Assembly: GCA_036583965.1 (NCBI GenBank)
Contig: JAZBQD010000001.1
Coordinates: 22,739,569 to 22,803,568 of the forward strand
Direction: 5' to 3'
From: Prunella strophiata
Taxonomy: Eukaryota; Chordata; Aves; Passeriformes; Prunellidae
Length of the DNA stretch: 64,000 nt
Under the pieces are notes generated by a model, which did no database searches, was not told the origin of the DNA, and saw nothing but the letters and a program-made list of their open reading frames with translations. Below are positions 26,601 to 41,600 of this stretch, piece after piece; positions within the stretch are counted from its first letter, which is position 1; each line of letters begins with the position of its first letter. The position numbers and the translations under genes were made by a program.

Positions 26601-29600
26601 ACTGAGGTGAGAAAAATATTTCAGCATTCTAAAACAATACTTGTCTTTTTCTAGAAAACAAGAGGCAATGGTAACATCTTCAATTGAAGTGATTTTCTTT
26701 ATTTTGGTTGGAAACTGCTATGCCCTACTTAGCCTGTGAATCAGTTTTGAAGGAGCAGGGAGGAAAAGCAGATTATAAATTCCTTGCATTATAGACTTTC
26801 CTGAGTAATACAAGCATAAGACAGAAAATTCTCCTCTTGGTTTTGGTGATTTTTTTCTCCCATGAGTTTAACTCTGGCAGGCACCAGCTCTATCTCACAA
26901 ATAAGCTCCAATCAGCTTGTACACAGAAATCAGAAGAAGTACAAATATGATATCCTCTGAGGCCTTGATAGGGTGATCAGATTAAATTAAGACATTCAAG
27001 GGGAAGGAACAGCTACTACATTCTATAACTACAACAAAGTACAAAGTGGAGACATCACACATCAGACAACAGCCTTAGGTCACAGCTGTGGCTGCCAAGT
27101 TAAGAGTAACTGATGGCCCTGACCCACTCTGAGTCAGGCAGCCAAGTTAAGGACAAGATTCAGGACAGGTTATTGGCTGAAATGAAGCCAGGCTGTCTCT
27201 TAAAACAGGGAAGTAGCTCAGTGACTAAAGCTCCTTGTGACTGCAACTGGTTAACATTCTCATGGTTATCATCATTGCTCACACTGACAAGTAAATAATT
27301 TAATAGCTTAATTAAAAACTAAGGTAACTATAATTGTGTTTTTCTCCATCTTTCTCTTCTTCCTGTTCTGCTTCTTTTCTCCATACCACCTTAACCAAAT
27401 CTTTTCCTTCTCTGGTTACATCTTTTCTCCTCTTTGAGGAAAAATAGATTAACAAGAACTAACCTTTTTTTTTAGGTGGATTTTGAGCCCCCTATTGAGC
27501 TCCGTACAAGGATATTAAGCTGCTGCTGCTCTTCTAGTGGTCACTGTGAATCAGTTTGTCAATACCTATACTTGAGGTGTTGGCAGAATTTGGAAACTTT
27601 CATTCTACCCCCTGCCTATAAATGCATTATTTCTTGTACTTTGCTGCAATGGCAACAAGACTTGAAGGCTTAGGTTAAAAATACCCTTTAAATAATCTAT
27701 ATACAGCATAGTGTGTTGAACATGTTGCAGCATAGAACTGTGTAAAGTATGAGATACCTTAACTCTAGCCCTCCAAACAAAACCAGAGGATTACCACCAC
27801 TAGGTTCACACAAGTGTTCTATCTTACAGTAAGACAGTCAACTCAAGCTTTCACATGATTTATTACACAATGAAAATGTCACAGATCTCTATCAGCAGAG
27901 GTGTGTAATTAAACAATTAAAAGGAATGAGACTTACATATTCCTTTACATTTTTTGTCTTCACAGCTTTGTATGAGTAGTATGCAGGGTACAGCATCCCA
28001 AACACCAGCCTAATGGAAAACAGAAAGAGCCTTCAGGATCTGTTACACTGTATATGACAAAACAGTGACAACACATCATTAGAACAATGCAGCCAACTTA
28101 ATATAAAAAAATCCTGTTCTCTAGCATGAAAAAAAAAAAAAAAAAAAAAAAATCAGTGTTATATGCTCCTTAGAGAAGTTTCATGATAGGCAAAACTAGA
28201 ACTACATGAACAGAAAAGGGTGTATGCCCTAAAAACAACAAACTGTTTTGTAAGGCTGTTTCTAACAGATAATGTAAAACCAGTTGTTCTGGTTCTTTTA
28301 CAAGTAAAACCAGTCCTGCAGCCTGTCCACACCAGAAGATAGTGCTGGCAGTGCTATCACACTTGAAGAGCCTCTGAACCTATCAAAAGTTAGTCACAAT
28401 CATCTATTTTTATCAGATTATCAGAAGTTTATTTCCAAAAGAATTTTAAGACAACACATACTTAGAAAATTTCATCTCCTTTTGCTAGAACTCTGCAAAA
28501 GCAACATTTAGAAATGGAGGAAAAGTGGGAATTAATTGAATTGATTTTTGTCCCTGTGGAAAACTCTGTTCAGTAACACACCAGCTCTAATGTCTCTCAT
28601 CTTCCCTTGCTCTGGATGAAATGATAACTATTAAGTATCAGAGACAAGAAAAGCCTTTGTTCATCCTTTAACCCATAAAAGAGACTTTATAAGGGTGGAA
28701 ATTATTTGTTCAAAGAGAAGATACAGAAGAGGTTCCTGAACACCATAACCACTACCAACTGTCTGACATGCATAATAACCCCACCAGTTACTGGTCATCC
28801 ATGCACCTCTCCCTAATTCTAAAAATAGCACTCCATAATTATTTAAATAACTATTAGTAGCCTGCTCATCTAAGTGTCTTGCAATGAAGCATATGAGAGG
28901 GAAACAGCTTGAGTCTTTCACTTTACAGATATTTCAGCTACACTTTTCCACTCACTTTACTGCCAGGTAGCATCACTTCTATAAAGAAAAAAAACCAATG
29001 TATTTTTAAATTTAAACAGCAATTTATCCTGTGAACATATCACTCTCAAACTGCTATAAACATGAAGTGGGACAAAACAGAATTTTAAGAACACTTCTTC
29101 AGAAACAACTGATCTTAAGCAGAAAGCTTATTACACCAACAGTAAGACAACCATAAAACCAAAGATGCCCTCAAGTTAAATAGGAACACTAGCCTAAGAC
29201 AAACACAATAAATGTAGCTAGTTTTTCCCATCTAGAAAAATCTGTTACTCAATACTAGTAAAATCAGGAATTAAAAAATACCTATTTTAGTAACTATTTT
29301 TTATTTTAAAGAATTTTTCTAGAAATCATTTTAAAACTACAGAGTGCAGTGGTTAACACCACAATATATCATTATTATATTATTCTATAATATTGTTACT
29401 ATTTTATTATATACATACAAATATATAATAATTTAGTAGTGTTTTCAATACTGCTGTAAAATAGAAGTGTTAGAAAACCTTCTGTTTGTTCACTAGAAGT
29501 GGGTAGATAGGATTAAAACAAAACATCAGCACACTTAGTCAGTAATAATAGGAATCAGTACTGTAAAGTTTTTATCTCCTTATAAGCCAGAGCTGCCATT

Positions 29601-32600
29601 GAAAGTGTGGCTTGATGCTGCTGCCAACTCTGGCACCACTATCTTCCTCACACAGGCACAGTCCTGACTTTAGTTAAGCCTACCAGGCAAATTTACAGGC
29701 CAAAAGCCAACCTGTCAACAGTGAGTGTAGCTGAAGGCCAGCAAATTCCTTTTTACCTTCCATGTATGCATGATGGATCAGTAGAGTGGCAAAAGAGATC
29801 ACTGCAGCTGAGTGAGGCACAAACAGCTAGAGGGGGAACAGCAGGGAGCCTGGGCACACAGATGGCTACAAAAGCCCCACATGTTCTAGTCCTTTTCCTC
29901 TTTGGATCCACACCTCCAAAAAGCTCAAAGCTGTCAGCAACACCTACTACTACACATTAGAAGCACATCCACCCTCTGATATTTCTACAGAAACCGTACA
30001 ACTACTTGAAGGATGTTCCCAATTATTCTATGGCTTTTCAAATTTAAAAGCTTGAGTGTTGTTTTTCAAAGTGTGGTTTGTGTTTCACACTGAGCACCAG
30101 CACACTGCACGAATGGAGCAGACAAAAACAAAGGCAGTTTCCACAGATGGAAACAGATTTCAGCTGAGTGTGACGTCATTTACTTTATATTATTAGTAGA
30201 TACATGGATAATCCTGCTTACCAATGTAATTTCACTGCCAGCTGTAAGCCCAGCTATTTCAGGTTTTTAGCTGGACTCAGTAGCTACCATAGCATTCCAT
30301 TTTTGGTACAGCCACCTCCTTTACAGACATTTTGCTCATGCAAAGAAATGTTTCTCAAATATATTAGGAGATTAAAATAAAAATACAAAGAAAAAAGTAT
30401 CAAAGAGTCTTTAAATCTGAATAAAACAATGAATTTGCATATCTATATAGCTGTATTTTTTAAAAACCCAGCCTACTGCCTGTACTATCACAATCTATGG
30501 TCTTACAGTTTTAATAGCTTCAAAGTGAATAATTGCTTGAAAGGCTCATTTATGAAGCAAAGCAACTGAGTTTGCATCTGACTGATAACTGAAATATCAG
30601 TCATGTGTACACATGTTGCTCTGGCACTGAACATATTTCACCTGGATAGTAAACAACTCTGAAGGCACGGTTTTAAAAAAAATATTAAAAATAAAAGAAA
30701 CTAAGACAAAATAAAAGCTACTCAAAAGTACTATTTGCACCCAGACTCCTCAAACACTAAGCCATTAACATTAACAACAATGCATTTAAGGGTTCAGTCT
30801 GTTCACATTGCCAAAGTATTGCCAAAGCATGGAATAGTGTTTGGCACTTTATTCTTTCGTTCCCCCAAAATGCAAGAAGGGAACACTCTCTGTTCCTTGT
30901 CTAACAGTTAAAGCAATCCAGCAAACTCTTGTAGTATGAAATGCTTTGGAGACAGGCACCATTCACTAAATTCCCTTTCCTTAATGTTGTAGTAGAGATG
31001 ACACCCATTTGTCCATTCACTTAAAGGCTGAGTTGACAAATGATACAGAGCCAGACACTGTGTGCATCTACAGTAGGAATATGTACCTACACCCTTGAGT
31101 GGCAGGCTGGAAAATAAAAGAAAAAACCATGGACCTGAATATAAAGGCCTGATATAGTGCCTTGTTTTGCTGACCATGCCCAGCTCCCCTTCTCAATACT
31201 AAGTGTTTCCCAGTTACATTAGGAGTGGCTTCCATCCCTGTCATAAACATACACAAGTTTTTTCTAAGAGCTGGTCAGACAACATGGAAATACCAGAAGT
31301 AATGTAGGTGACACTGTGCTATGCATGCAGAAACTAGGTCTGGTGGTGGTAATACAATTTTACTTCTAGATGAACTATAATTCCTATTCCACATATGGTT
31401 AGCAAATTTAGCCTAAGCAAGATTTCATTTGAAAGGAAGTTTGGTAATAAAAACTAAATAGCAGAATAAAAATCTAAAGAACAATGCTTGCATCTTTGGC
31501 TGGCTGCTCTTGGCTATAAAAAAGGCAAATAGAGCCATAAGCCTTACCAATGGGATTTCAGTCAGCACACACTGGGAAAGCAGAAGCATTTTTGCTTAGA
31601 CTGTATACTGCCCATATATTTCCAAGCCACTCCCATCAAAGATCAGCAGTTTGGACTTCGCTCTCCTTTTGTTTTGCCTACCAAGTGATGAGGCTACAGC
31701 TGTGGATTAAGTTTTACCTGCTATGCACCTTCTGTGGCACTCTCAAGTTTGAAATAAGGCATAAGGAGTACATGGAAGAATCCTATTCAGGGGGAAAAGC
31801 CAAAAACTCTGCATGTGTGTTGGGTGGACCCAACACCAGGTGGATACCAGGTGCCCACCAAAGCCATTCTGTCACCACCCCCCTCAGCTGGGCAGGGGAG
31901 AGAAAACACAACAAAAAGATCAAATGCTGTGGGGAGAGGTAAGCACAGAGATCACTCACCAGTTACTGTCACGGGCAATTACCAATCCAGTTTGGGTGAT
32001 TTGATTGTTAATCTATTACCAATCAAATCAGAGTAGGATAATGAGAAATAAGAGTAAAACCTTGACACACAAACCCAATACACTGCCAAAAAAGCAAGAC
32101 TCTTAAATCATGCCTCACCCCCCCCGAGTGTTACTGCTAGGTACTGAGTTCTAGACTAAGCCAGCAACCAGCTGTAGTTCACATGTCCAGACAAACAAAA
32201 GCTTGCCCTGGCGTTTTTGTCCTGAATGTTTTTGAAAAGCACTACACTAAACAAAGTCATTCTGTCCATCACCTGGCAGAATTTAGTTCCATTTTTCTAT
32301 TCAGATACACAATACTAACTACACAATCTACAGTAAAACACTACATATTCAAGTAACTACAAAAACTACACTTTGACCAAAATGCTAGTCTGCTACAGGG
32401 ACAGGGGAGCATGAGGATCAACTCCTGAGCCCCTCAAGAAATTGTATCCTACTTTTTCTTCCAACCCCCCTGCCTTGGGCAAGGAGCAGGGAAAATCATG
32501 TAAATCCTATTAAAAGAACATGTCTGCTAACAGTACCAAACTTTAAATTCAGCAACTACTTTAGCAGATTACAGTTACCAAAATGCAGGAATGCAATCAG

Positions 32601-35600
32601 AAACAGGTCTGTTAAAATCTTCACAGCATTCTTATGACCAGAATATAAAAGCCAGAGTAAAAAAAATGTCTTAACAGTTAAAGAATATATCCAGAAGCAC
32701 TGACAGATCTGAATAAAGCACATTCTTGAACAGAGCAAGGCAGCTATTAACTTTCCAGCTTAGAAAGCTGGAATTCTCCAAAGCAACTGCCAGATTCTTC
32801 CAAAGCACAGCATAACCAACAGTAACGCAATTACTCAAGCAGTCAGAAACCACCTTAGAATTTTAATAGGAAAAGTGACATCCCTACTGATTCCTCAGAA
32901 ACGTGGGACTTTTCCATGCCAGGAACTTTTATTTAATGGGTCCCAAGTATAAAAATTGCAAGCAGTCTGATAGGAGACAATTAAGCTTTTCTTCCAATGC
33001 AGAGCTCTGTTACAAGTATGCTCCTATCTACTCAAGTTTATGGAATAATTATTGATCTACCCCAAGTTATCCAGCACCTTTTGCCAGATAACTCTTCAAG
33101 TTGTCTCAACATGAAGATATCCCTGTCTGAACCTTGAAAGAAGTCTAAAAAGAGCACGACAAATCAGAAAAAAATACTCTTCTGAAAGGGATGTTCTGCA
33201 CTGGAATGTGTGTGCAAGTGCTGATGTACTCAGGGGCTCTAAGAGCGCTCTCACAGGGGCCTGTGGCAGTCTGGAACAAGAGACAGCTAAAAAACAACTC
33301 CTGAAGCAAAATCCAGGCTACCCTCTCTAATGAGTCAGCCTGGAAACTCTTTCACATGGTCAAGTTGCATCAGTGTTTTAACATATTTCTCCCAGTCACC
33401 CTTGTCACGAGTTAACAGGTACACAAAACCCATGAATCAACTCACCTCCTGGTCACATATAGATCCTGTACAGAGCAGCAGTACTTGGGGAGAAGCTATG
33501 TACATATCATTCTAACTCAAAGAATCTGCACCTGTGCCTGGAGATAGTGCCCAAAACTTGTGTCCACAACTGAGCAATTTTTCTTGTGCTGCTGGATAGC
33601 CTAGGTATATTTTAACAGAAGGGCATAAGTCTGGAGATACCATCACCATGTCATAAAAAACCAACAAAGAAACCCAAACAGATAAATCCTGTTCAAAACA
33701 CATTCAAGAGGCCAAACAAACCCAGTTGTACAGAAAATTCCAAAAAGCTAATACTGGAAGGCAAATAAAAATTGTAATAAATCCCTTAGTCACATTTATG
33801 ACCACCTATTCACCTCTTGCTTTTATGATACATGTTTGACTCGTGCTGTAACAGCGTCCTGCCCATCCCGGCACTCCTTCCTGTTTACAGCCTCACAGGG
33901 CTCACCAGGGCAGGGCACTCCGCTGAGCTCACACCTTCCAAGCACTCACACCGAGGAACTGCAACCAGACACTTCCTCGAGATAAAGAGCAAACACCGAA
34001 TGCCTTCAAACACTGAATAACCCTTATAAGAGAAGTTAAATCTCCCACCTAGCTCTTGCCTCAAACTCAACAGCAAAATTTGATCCCTGCTGAAGAAGTA
34101 TTCATTTTCAAAGCTGCTCACTCTTACTTAAATCTCAAGTAAGTTATTTTCCTTCAAATACATGAAATCATCTCTGATTTCTCTGTTGCTAAGACTTCTT
34201 ACCACTGGAAGCAAAGTATTTGTGGCCCCATGTCAGCCAGCTGTGGTATCAGGCAGGAGCAGAACTGAACACTGAGAAATAGCCAACAATTAGGAACAAT
34301 TGCAGGAACTTCTCAGACAGCTCTTAAGACAGCCTTGCACATGACTTTGATCAAAGAAAAAGATGTGTCCTTGTACTGAACTGTGCTTTTCCTTTAATGA
34401 TCAGCAAGGACTGACAGCTGGATTAAGGATGTCAGAAGAAACAAATTGACTAATTTGATATTTTTCATTTTTTAAAAAACATCAAACCAAGTCTAGTTTT
34501 CAGGAGATATTTTCTATTTTCATTTAGTATACGCATGAATAAGCTTATTCCATAAAGCAGGTGAACAAGATTAAAAAAAAAATTGTAGTCTTAATTGTAA
34601 GTTTAAAGATGAAAGCTGATACCCACATGCATGTTCAAAGAAACTGTCACATTAAGAGTTTACATAATAAAGGTAATTGACAGATGACAGAGAAACACAC
34701 TTATGAGCTTCCTTGCTTTGGAAAAAATACTTAGTGCTCTTGGAGGTATTACAACCTACACATGCAGTTTTCATGAGCAACATGATCCTCTCCATTTAGG
34801 ATACTTCTGAGAGCTCCTAAAAGACATGGGTAATTTAATGCAGATGATGTGCTGAACAAGATTAACAGGAACATTACAGATCTAGAATGAGGTGTTTCAT
34901 TTTGTTATGAGGTTTAAAGTTACATACACACTTGGTAGTTTCTTGCCTTCCATAAATTCAATTTTAAAAACTACCAGCTCTCTTATTTATACTACTTAGT
35001 TCTGTGCCTAGTGTCTTCAAAACTATGTTGGAAGCTTGTACAAATTTTCAGGTCTTTATTTCTGTGTAAGAACATGATGTCCTTCATATCAAGAAGAATC
35101 CAGAAGACACCTTAGAACACCTTCCATTGCAATCTATATGGTATATTGGAAAATATTTCATTACAGTAATGTCAGCAACTTGCTGTCAAGTCAGCAGCCA
35201 CTTCTTCTCAAAGGTTTCTCTGCTCTGTGCCACGGCAAATTTTGAAACAAGGAAAGTTAGATGGATGTTTGGAGAACCAAAGCTAGCATAAAGAAAACAA
35301 AGCAAAGACTCATCTTGATACTGCCAAGTCCTGCACATTTTGAAACATGTTTAGCAGTCTTAAAGCTTCAGCTCTTGGAAGCCTCAGAGGCCTCAGTCCT
35401 GGTGAAGTGACCAGGTAACAATCAGATTTGCATACAAAGATAATATTTTATCCAGTACAAAATTGGAACAGAAGCAGTAATACAGCACAGCTGAGGAGCA
35501 ACAATACTAATTAAGTGACAGAAGTTCTGCAGGTGACAGAAAACTAAAAGAAACTCTGCCAAAAATACATGAACACCACATCCTTAGAATAAAAGTCAAA

Positions 35601-38600
35601 AAAGCCCAGCAGAATACATTCTCATTACAGCAACTGTACTTAATGTTTAAAGCAGCCTCACTCATTTAATGTAAGTCCCAAGACAAGATAACTCAGTGTT
35701 TTAAGTGGCAGTAATCTCTTTCACTTCTATGTGGGGGGGGGGGGGGGGGGGGGGAAATTGGTTGCTTGAAAGGATCCAAGGCCAGCTTTTTATTTATTAA
35801 AGTTAATTTGGACATATTTACCCTGAGTTTTATATTACCTTCAATCAAGCTACAGCAGTCACAATGGGAAGCCCATGTATAATCACACACTACAGACATA
35901 AGTCTCAATTGCAGGAGCTGGGGACAAATTCTTTGAAATACAGTGTTTAAGCATATTTCCTCTATTGTCCCAGCAGCTGCCTAAGGAGAAAGTTTCCTGA
36001 TGAACCCAATGCTTGAACTGTGGGTTCAGGAATCCAGTATTTTAACATTACTTTCAGTATTAGAGGAAACCCAGTTTAGATTCTCTCAAGACTATGAAGT
36101 CATGCCCATTCTCAACTATTTTTCAAATCTAAAGCTTTATTCAGCTCTGACAAGTGGTTTCAAAGATAGCTACTCCACTGGAGTTCCTCTTCCAGGCCTG
36201 GCTATCACTTATAGCCTAGGCTTATTCCCACTAACACCTCCAAATGCCATAGCTGAAAAATGGATTTCCACTTGGATTCTTACCTTTTCAACTTTGGTTT
36301 TCACCTACATCAAGTCTGCTAGAGACTTGAGCTAACTTCACAAGTTAAAATCCACAGTCATTGTTTGCTGCTCTAAGAGTATCTTCTCTATTTTTGGAAA
36401 TATTAATCAACATCAAAATACCTGGCTATAGGGAACTAGTATTTAAAATAGGAGTGGTCCCAAATAAAAATTACTTCTGCTCATTCCAAGGGAAACCACA
36501 TTTTATTTTTGAGCTGTCTGTTAATGTAAGGCAAACCACACTGCATGTAACCACTGATTCATATGAGTTGAATTTTAAAAAAATAAGTGTCCACACTGCT
36601 ATAGATCACACTGTGTGGAATATTAATATGTCTGGGTGGCTCCAGAGAGAAAAGTGAAGTTCATAACCCAAAGGCTCAGAAAGGTCCTACTTAATCATTA
36701 CACATTCTTGAACCCAAGGGTGTCATCAGAGACCAGTCTGAATGTCCTGCCTCTCCCAAAAAATGCTACAAAAATACCACAATCTGAGCAAAGTGATAAG
36801 TGGAATCATATAACACCAACTCTTGAAGTAAGCATGTCTTACCTCTACCCCAGACAGCTGGTGGTTTTGTTTTTAATCATCCAAAGTTACGGACATTTAA
36901 ATTTTTTGCTGTAAGGTCCATGATTTTCAAACAGTTCTGTTAATCTTATAACCCAGAAATGTACTTCTGAAGCCTCTTAGAGCATTCAAAGAACAAACCT
37001 TTCCATTGTACACAGGAAAAGGCTCCTATGAACTTTGTATTTGGCAGATGCTGTTGAGGCAGCATCTGGACTTCTCATTCCCAAGTAACGTGTTTCCTCA
37101 ATTGTACCTGTTACATAGAGAACCCTGAATATTCTGTTAGACACCAAGTTCAGACTGACAAGCACAATCTCTACCAGCCTTATTCATGCAGTTCTATTAG
37201 TAACAAAAATACAATGCTAAAAGCTATCTTCATTTCCTCCCTTTTGAACCCCAATCATTTATGGGTTTTTCTGTAGACTTGTGCATTAATTAGTTTGAGG
37301 GTTTGCTCTCAAAAACAAATAAAGCACACTATGCTGATTAACAAAAAAATTTTTTCTGGGACAAGAATTCTGTTAACACAATTATGCTCACTGGTTATAT
37401 GTAAATGGGCTAAGAAGATACAAAAGAAATGTGTGCCTTTTCAGAAATGTTATTTTCCAAATGTAAATGTAAGGTAATTTGCCCAATTCACATTATCCTC
37501 TTTATACAAATGTAAATTTCATTTTGTCTCAACTATTCAAGGGTAACTTTTAGACAAGAAAAACTACCCCTCAAAGTTCTATAAGTAGAGTAGTAAAACC
37601 AACACTGCTTACATTGCAACTACAGCAAATTAATACTGCCAAAGCAGTCATGCAAAACATATATTTTATGTTTCTGTGGATATAGTGCCTTCCAAGTGAA
37701 CCATAAGCTGTTCACTGCTGAAAACTTTGAATAGGTCAGCTCCTAAAACATTCTAATACTAAATACACTGCAACTGAGTAATCCTAGACAGTGCCTTTAG
37801 ATGTCTATAAAGGCAATGATGCATTCTAGAACAAAATCTTAATCTGGGGGAAAAAAAAAAGATTAGCAGACAGAAGTGAATAATGACAGCACAAAGCCAA
37901 ATAATAATTCTTTGGGGTTTTTATATTAGTTTAAGGTAATGTTATCATACTTAAAAACTAATCAGCATATCTTTAAGCTAGTGACCATCTTCCTGACTCT
38001 CCTTTCTATAGTTTTGATCAATGAATTACAAAACAGGGTGGGAGGAGGAAATAACAAAACCAGACAGTGGTAGGAAGGCACAAGCACAAACTGTTCTATG
38101 ATTTTCCCATTTGAGCACTGTAAGTTCCAGCAGCTTTAACGCAAAAAAGTACAGCATTATGTCAGGCTCCTCACATCAGGAAATATTCTGCTTGGGAAAT
38201 CCTTGCACTTATAGCCAGGTTGCAGGCTTTTGAAATAAACTGCACCTAGTTTTCAACATCAAACACAAGTTCCAACTGTCTTTGGGATGCATGAGTAATG
38301 TTCCAAAGATGATCAACACAGGGCAAACATTCATCTCGTTAAACCCACCTCCATGTTGATGCCTGCAGACTGCTAGGAAACACAAGAGAAACAGAAGTAA
38401 CGCCCTATTATTTTGTCAGTGATAAACTGAGCAGTAAAACAACAGAGATAGCTGACAAGAAGCTCAGTGCAGAGATAGCCTCTGTGGGGTGTTTTATGTC
38501 CCTCATATCCAAAACCATCTTGTCAGATTGGTTGTTCTGTGCCACCAAGGTCAGTCATGTTTGAAGTTATACTGGTCAGCAAAAAACTTGCAATCACCTT

Positions 38601-41600
38601 TCCTGCCTAGACCCTACACACCCCTTCTCATTTGTCCTGGAGTAAATTGGTACAATCTAGTCTGGCAAGTCTTGACAACAGAGGGATTGTACTGTTGGCA
38701 GATGTAATATTTTCTTCTGTATAAACCTAGTACTTTCACAGCTTTCAAAATTTTGGAATTTCAAAAGCAGAATAAAAAGGACCAAAAATCTCAGAGAAAG
38801 CTCCTTTACACATGGAACATTGGAACAGAGGACTTTACCAGACATGTTTTTACACATATTGAAGATGATTTCTATCAAATATGAAAATTATTGAGCCAAA
38901 ACAACTTTTTTTAAAAAAAAATCAGAATTTGGCTCAGGATCTTCCTCAACCTTACACAAGCATATAAGGAGCTGCCTCTGTGTACAAACCAGGAAAGATA
39001 AGCAGTTCTGTCCAGGCTGCAGAAGTACTCAACAGCCTACAATGTGCTCGCTCAAAGCAGACATTGGTTTGTGGAACACTGCAAGAGTGGAGGTTGTTTG
39101 TTTTAATTAAAAACATCCTTTTGTGCCAGACCATGCAGTTCTTGGTATTTCTTTATCTACGATGCACAGGGCACACACGTGGAGTTCAGCACATTTTGTA
39201 ACACAGTACATGCCAAGACCTTTAGGTAAGAATGTCAGACTCCACAGGACACCTCCAGACGTGCTCCATCTGTTTTGAGCAGCTCCAGTCCAGCCGCCTG
39301 CCCCAGGCCGGGCACACGGAGCACGCATGCTCGGCACTCACACCATCCTGTAAACACAGCACAGAAAACAGCAGCTAGGCTGCACAGCAAATGTTGATTT
39401 AAGGCAAGGTGTGCCAGACAAGCAGTAGGGACGCTTCTTTCTTTCAAGTTGTCAGAGATAGTCATTCTGCATTGTACTAACTCAAGAGGTGTTACAAGTC
39501 ACATACAAGTGAGCAGAAACTTCTCATTGTATATGCTAGGATTACCTCACTGAGAAGCTGAACTATTGGAGAGAAGACTTCTGATGATTTCATTGCTTAA
39601 TTATGTAAATGATTTTAAACTTTCACACAGTCAGGACAATACACTTAATCCCTAGACTTACATATGCTTACAGATTTCAACCTATGAAACTGAAAACCCT
39701 TTAAAAAATCTGAGACCTTGTTTGATTAGAACAGCTGCACTGTTAATACTGGAATTAGATTCATAAGAAGAAAGAATAAGCAGTAATATGAAAGCAAAGA
39801 ATGTAGTTTCAGAGCACACTTTAACCATACCCTACAGCCTAAAATAATGCTGGTTTTGTCCTGCAACATTTCATTCTCAACACAGCACTTACCTAGCAAC
39901 TACACAACAGCAGCGTGAGCTGGTGCAGTTCATTGCAACTAACAAAAGATTAACTTCTATCAACACTAATTTTCATTCTAGTTGACAAAACAATCAGACT
40001 CACACAGTGGTCACAGAGTAACATTTGGATCCTGTGGAAAGTGATTGAGGAGAGGATGAAGGGCAGGATAGCCCCTCCCAGCAAAAGGACAATGAGATCT
40101 ATTTAAGCATAGCCTGAAATGCCACAGATAACTGATACACAGTCAGTGATTCATTCCAGTTCTGTGATGAGACAGACATTGCAGCACATCTCACTCACAC
40201 TATGACAGCAACTCCTTTTTCCCCACAGGTGCAGCAGCAATTTATAGGCCTTTAAACTGAAGAACACCATCAGAAATTCAGCACCTAACAGCAGCAACAT
40301 TCTTCATGCTTCAGCTGCAACCATTGTGCCAGAGAGCAGGCTACAAATAGTCAAAGGAACTCCCACAAATGGCTCTTCTGCCGTGAAGATCAGGCTATTG
40401 AGCTATAGCTATTCCTTCCCCACACATGGTGTTATTGTTACTTGATTCCATCCAATCAGCTGTGACCACTTCAAGACAGGTTTGACAGCATGGTGATTAG
40501 CATACAAGAGGGTAAATATTTTTGCACTTTAATGCTTTTAATTTTAAAAAAATTGTATTCCAAGAACAAGACACAATCTAGGTTTACAGTCAAAGCGTAC
40601 ACAGTTACATTAAACATGATCTACATGCTAAGCCAAGTATTCCTGACAGCAATTCAATCAACACAGAAACTATGGCTTCAGCCACTCATGCTCAGATATG
40701 TAGTAATTCTAGGGGCAGCTGGACATCTGGAGATGTCAAACAACAACAGAAGCATTAAAAGTAGAGTAAGATAAGGCCTTGGAAATTACCATTAAAGAAA
40801 CAGCTCCAATCTGTAAAGCAGCAAAGGCTGGAACAGACTAATACTACTACCTAGCTTCAGGTCACCTCCTATGTCCCCCAGACAGTCTTTGTCCAGCTTA
40901 AAGTAATTAGTTATAATCTAATATCAGAATCAAGGAGTATTTGCAAGGCTCTAAAACTGGGGTGGGGAAGACAGACATTATAAATACAAGCAAACAGAAA
41001 GCTAACTACTAGTACCCAAGACAAATACATCCTGCGGAGCACTGCAACTTTTCCTTCCAACATTCATGGATGCTGACCTAGTTAACTGGAAACAAACCAT
41101 GTACTTAAACATGAAGGGAGAGAGTGTGCTGCAAAGCAACACAGATGGGGGAACTTTCATTTTTAAGTGAGGAGGGAAAAAGTTAACAGATTACAGCAGA
41201 CAGTCTGCTTTAACAGATTGCAAGAACAAAATGGCCATCTACTTTGTATTTAGGATGCTTTCACATCTTTGCTTGGCACAAGAGGATGGTCTGATCTCAT
41301 CCATACCAGGCTGTGACTGACAAGTATTCAGTGTGTTTACTATTAAATACTGTCTCAGCAACTGATGTGTACACAATCACTCAGACCTTACAAATGAGAA
41401 GGAGGAGCAATCCAAGCGGACTAAAAGTCAGGCACAAGATCTATTTGAAGTTAACAAGATGGGCAGTCACAAATTTAAAAAATTATTTCCACCATTAAAG
41501 ACTAAGAACAAGGTGTACCATTCTGAGAAGTTTTCTGAGACTCTGAATGAAATAATTTATCTTCTTGTTGGTTTTATTACATGAAAAAAAAAAAAGGAAA

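Larger units (their letters stand above)
24327..27936 (-). other. REEP3: REEP3 intron 2
   Basis: This 3.6-kb intron contains an A/C-rich low-complexity tract (24670-24760) and a TA dinucleotide run (24816-24832). I see nothing else of note in it. Confidence 0.85.
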
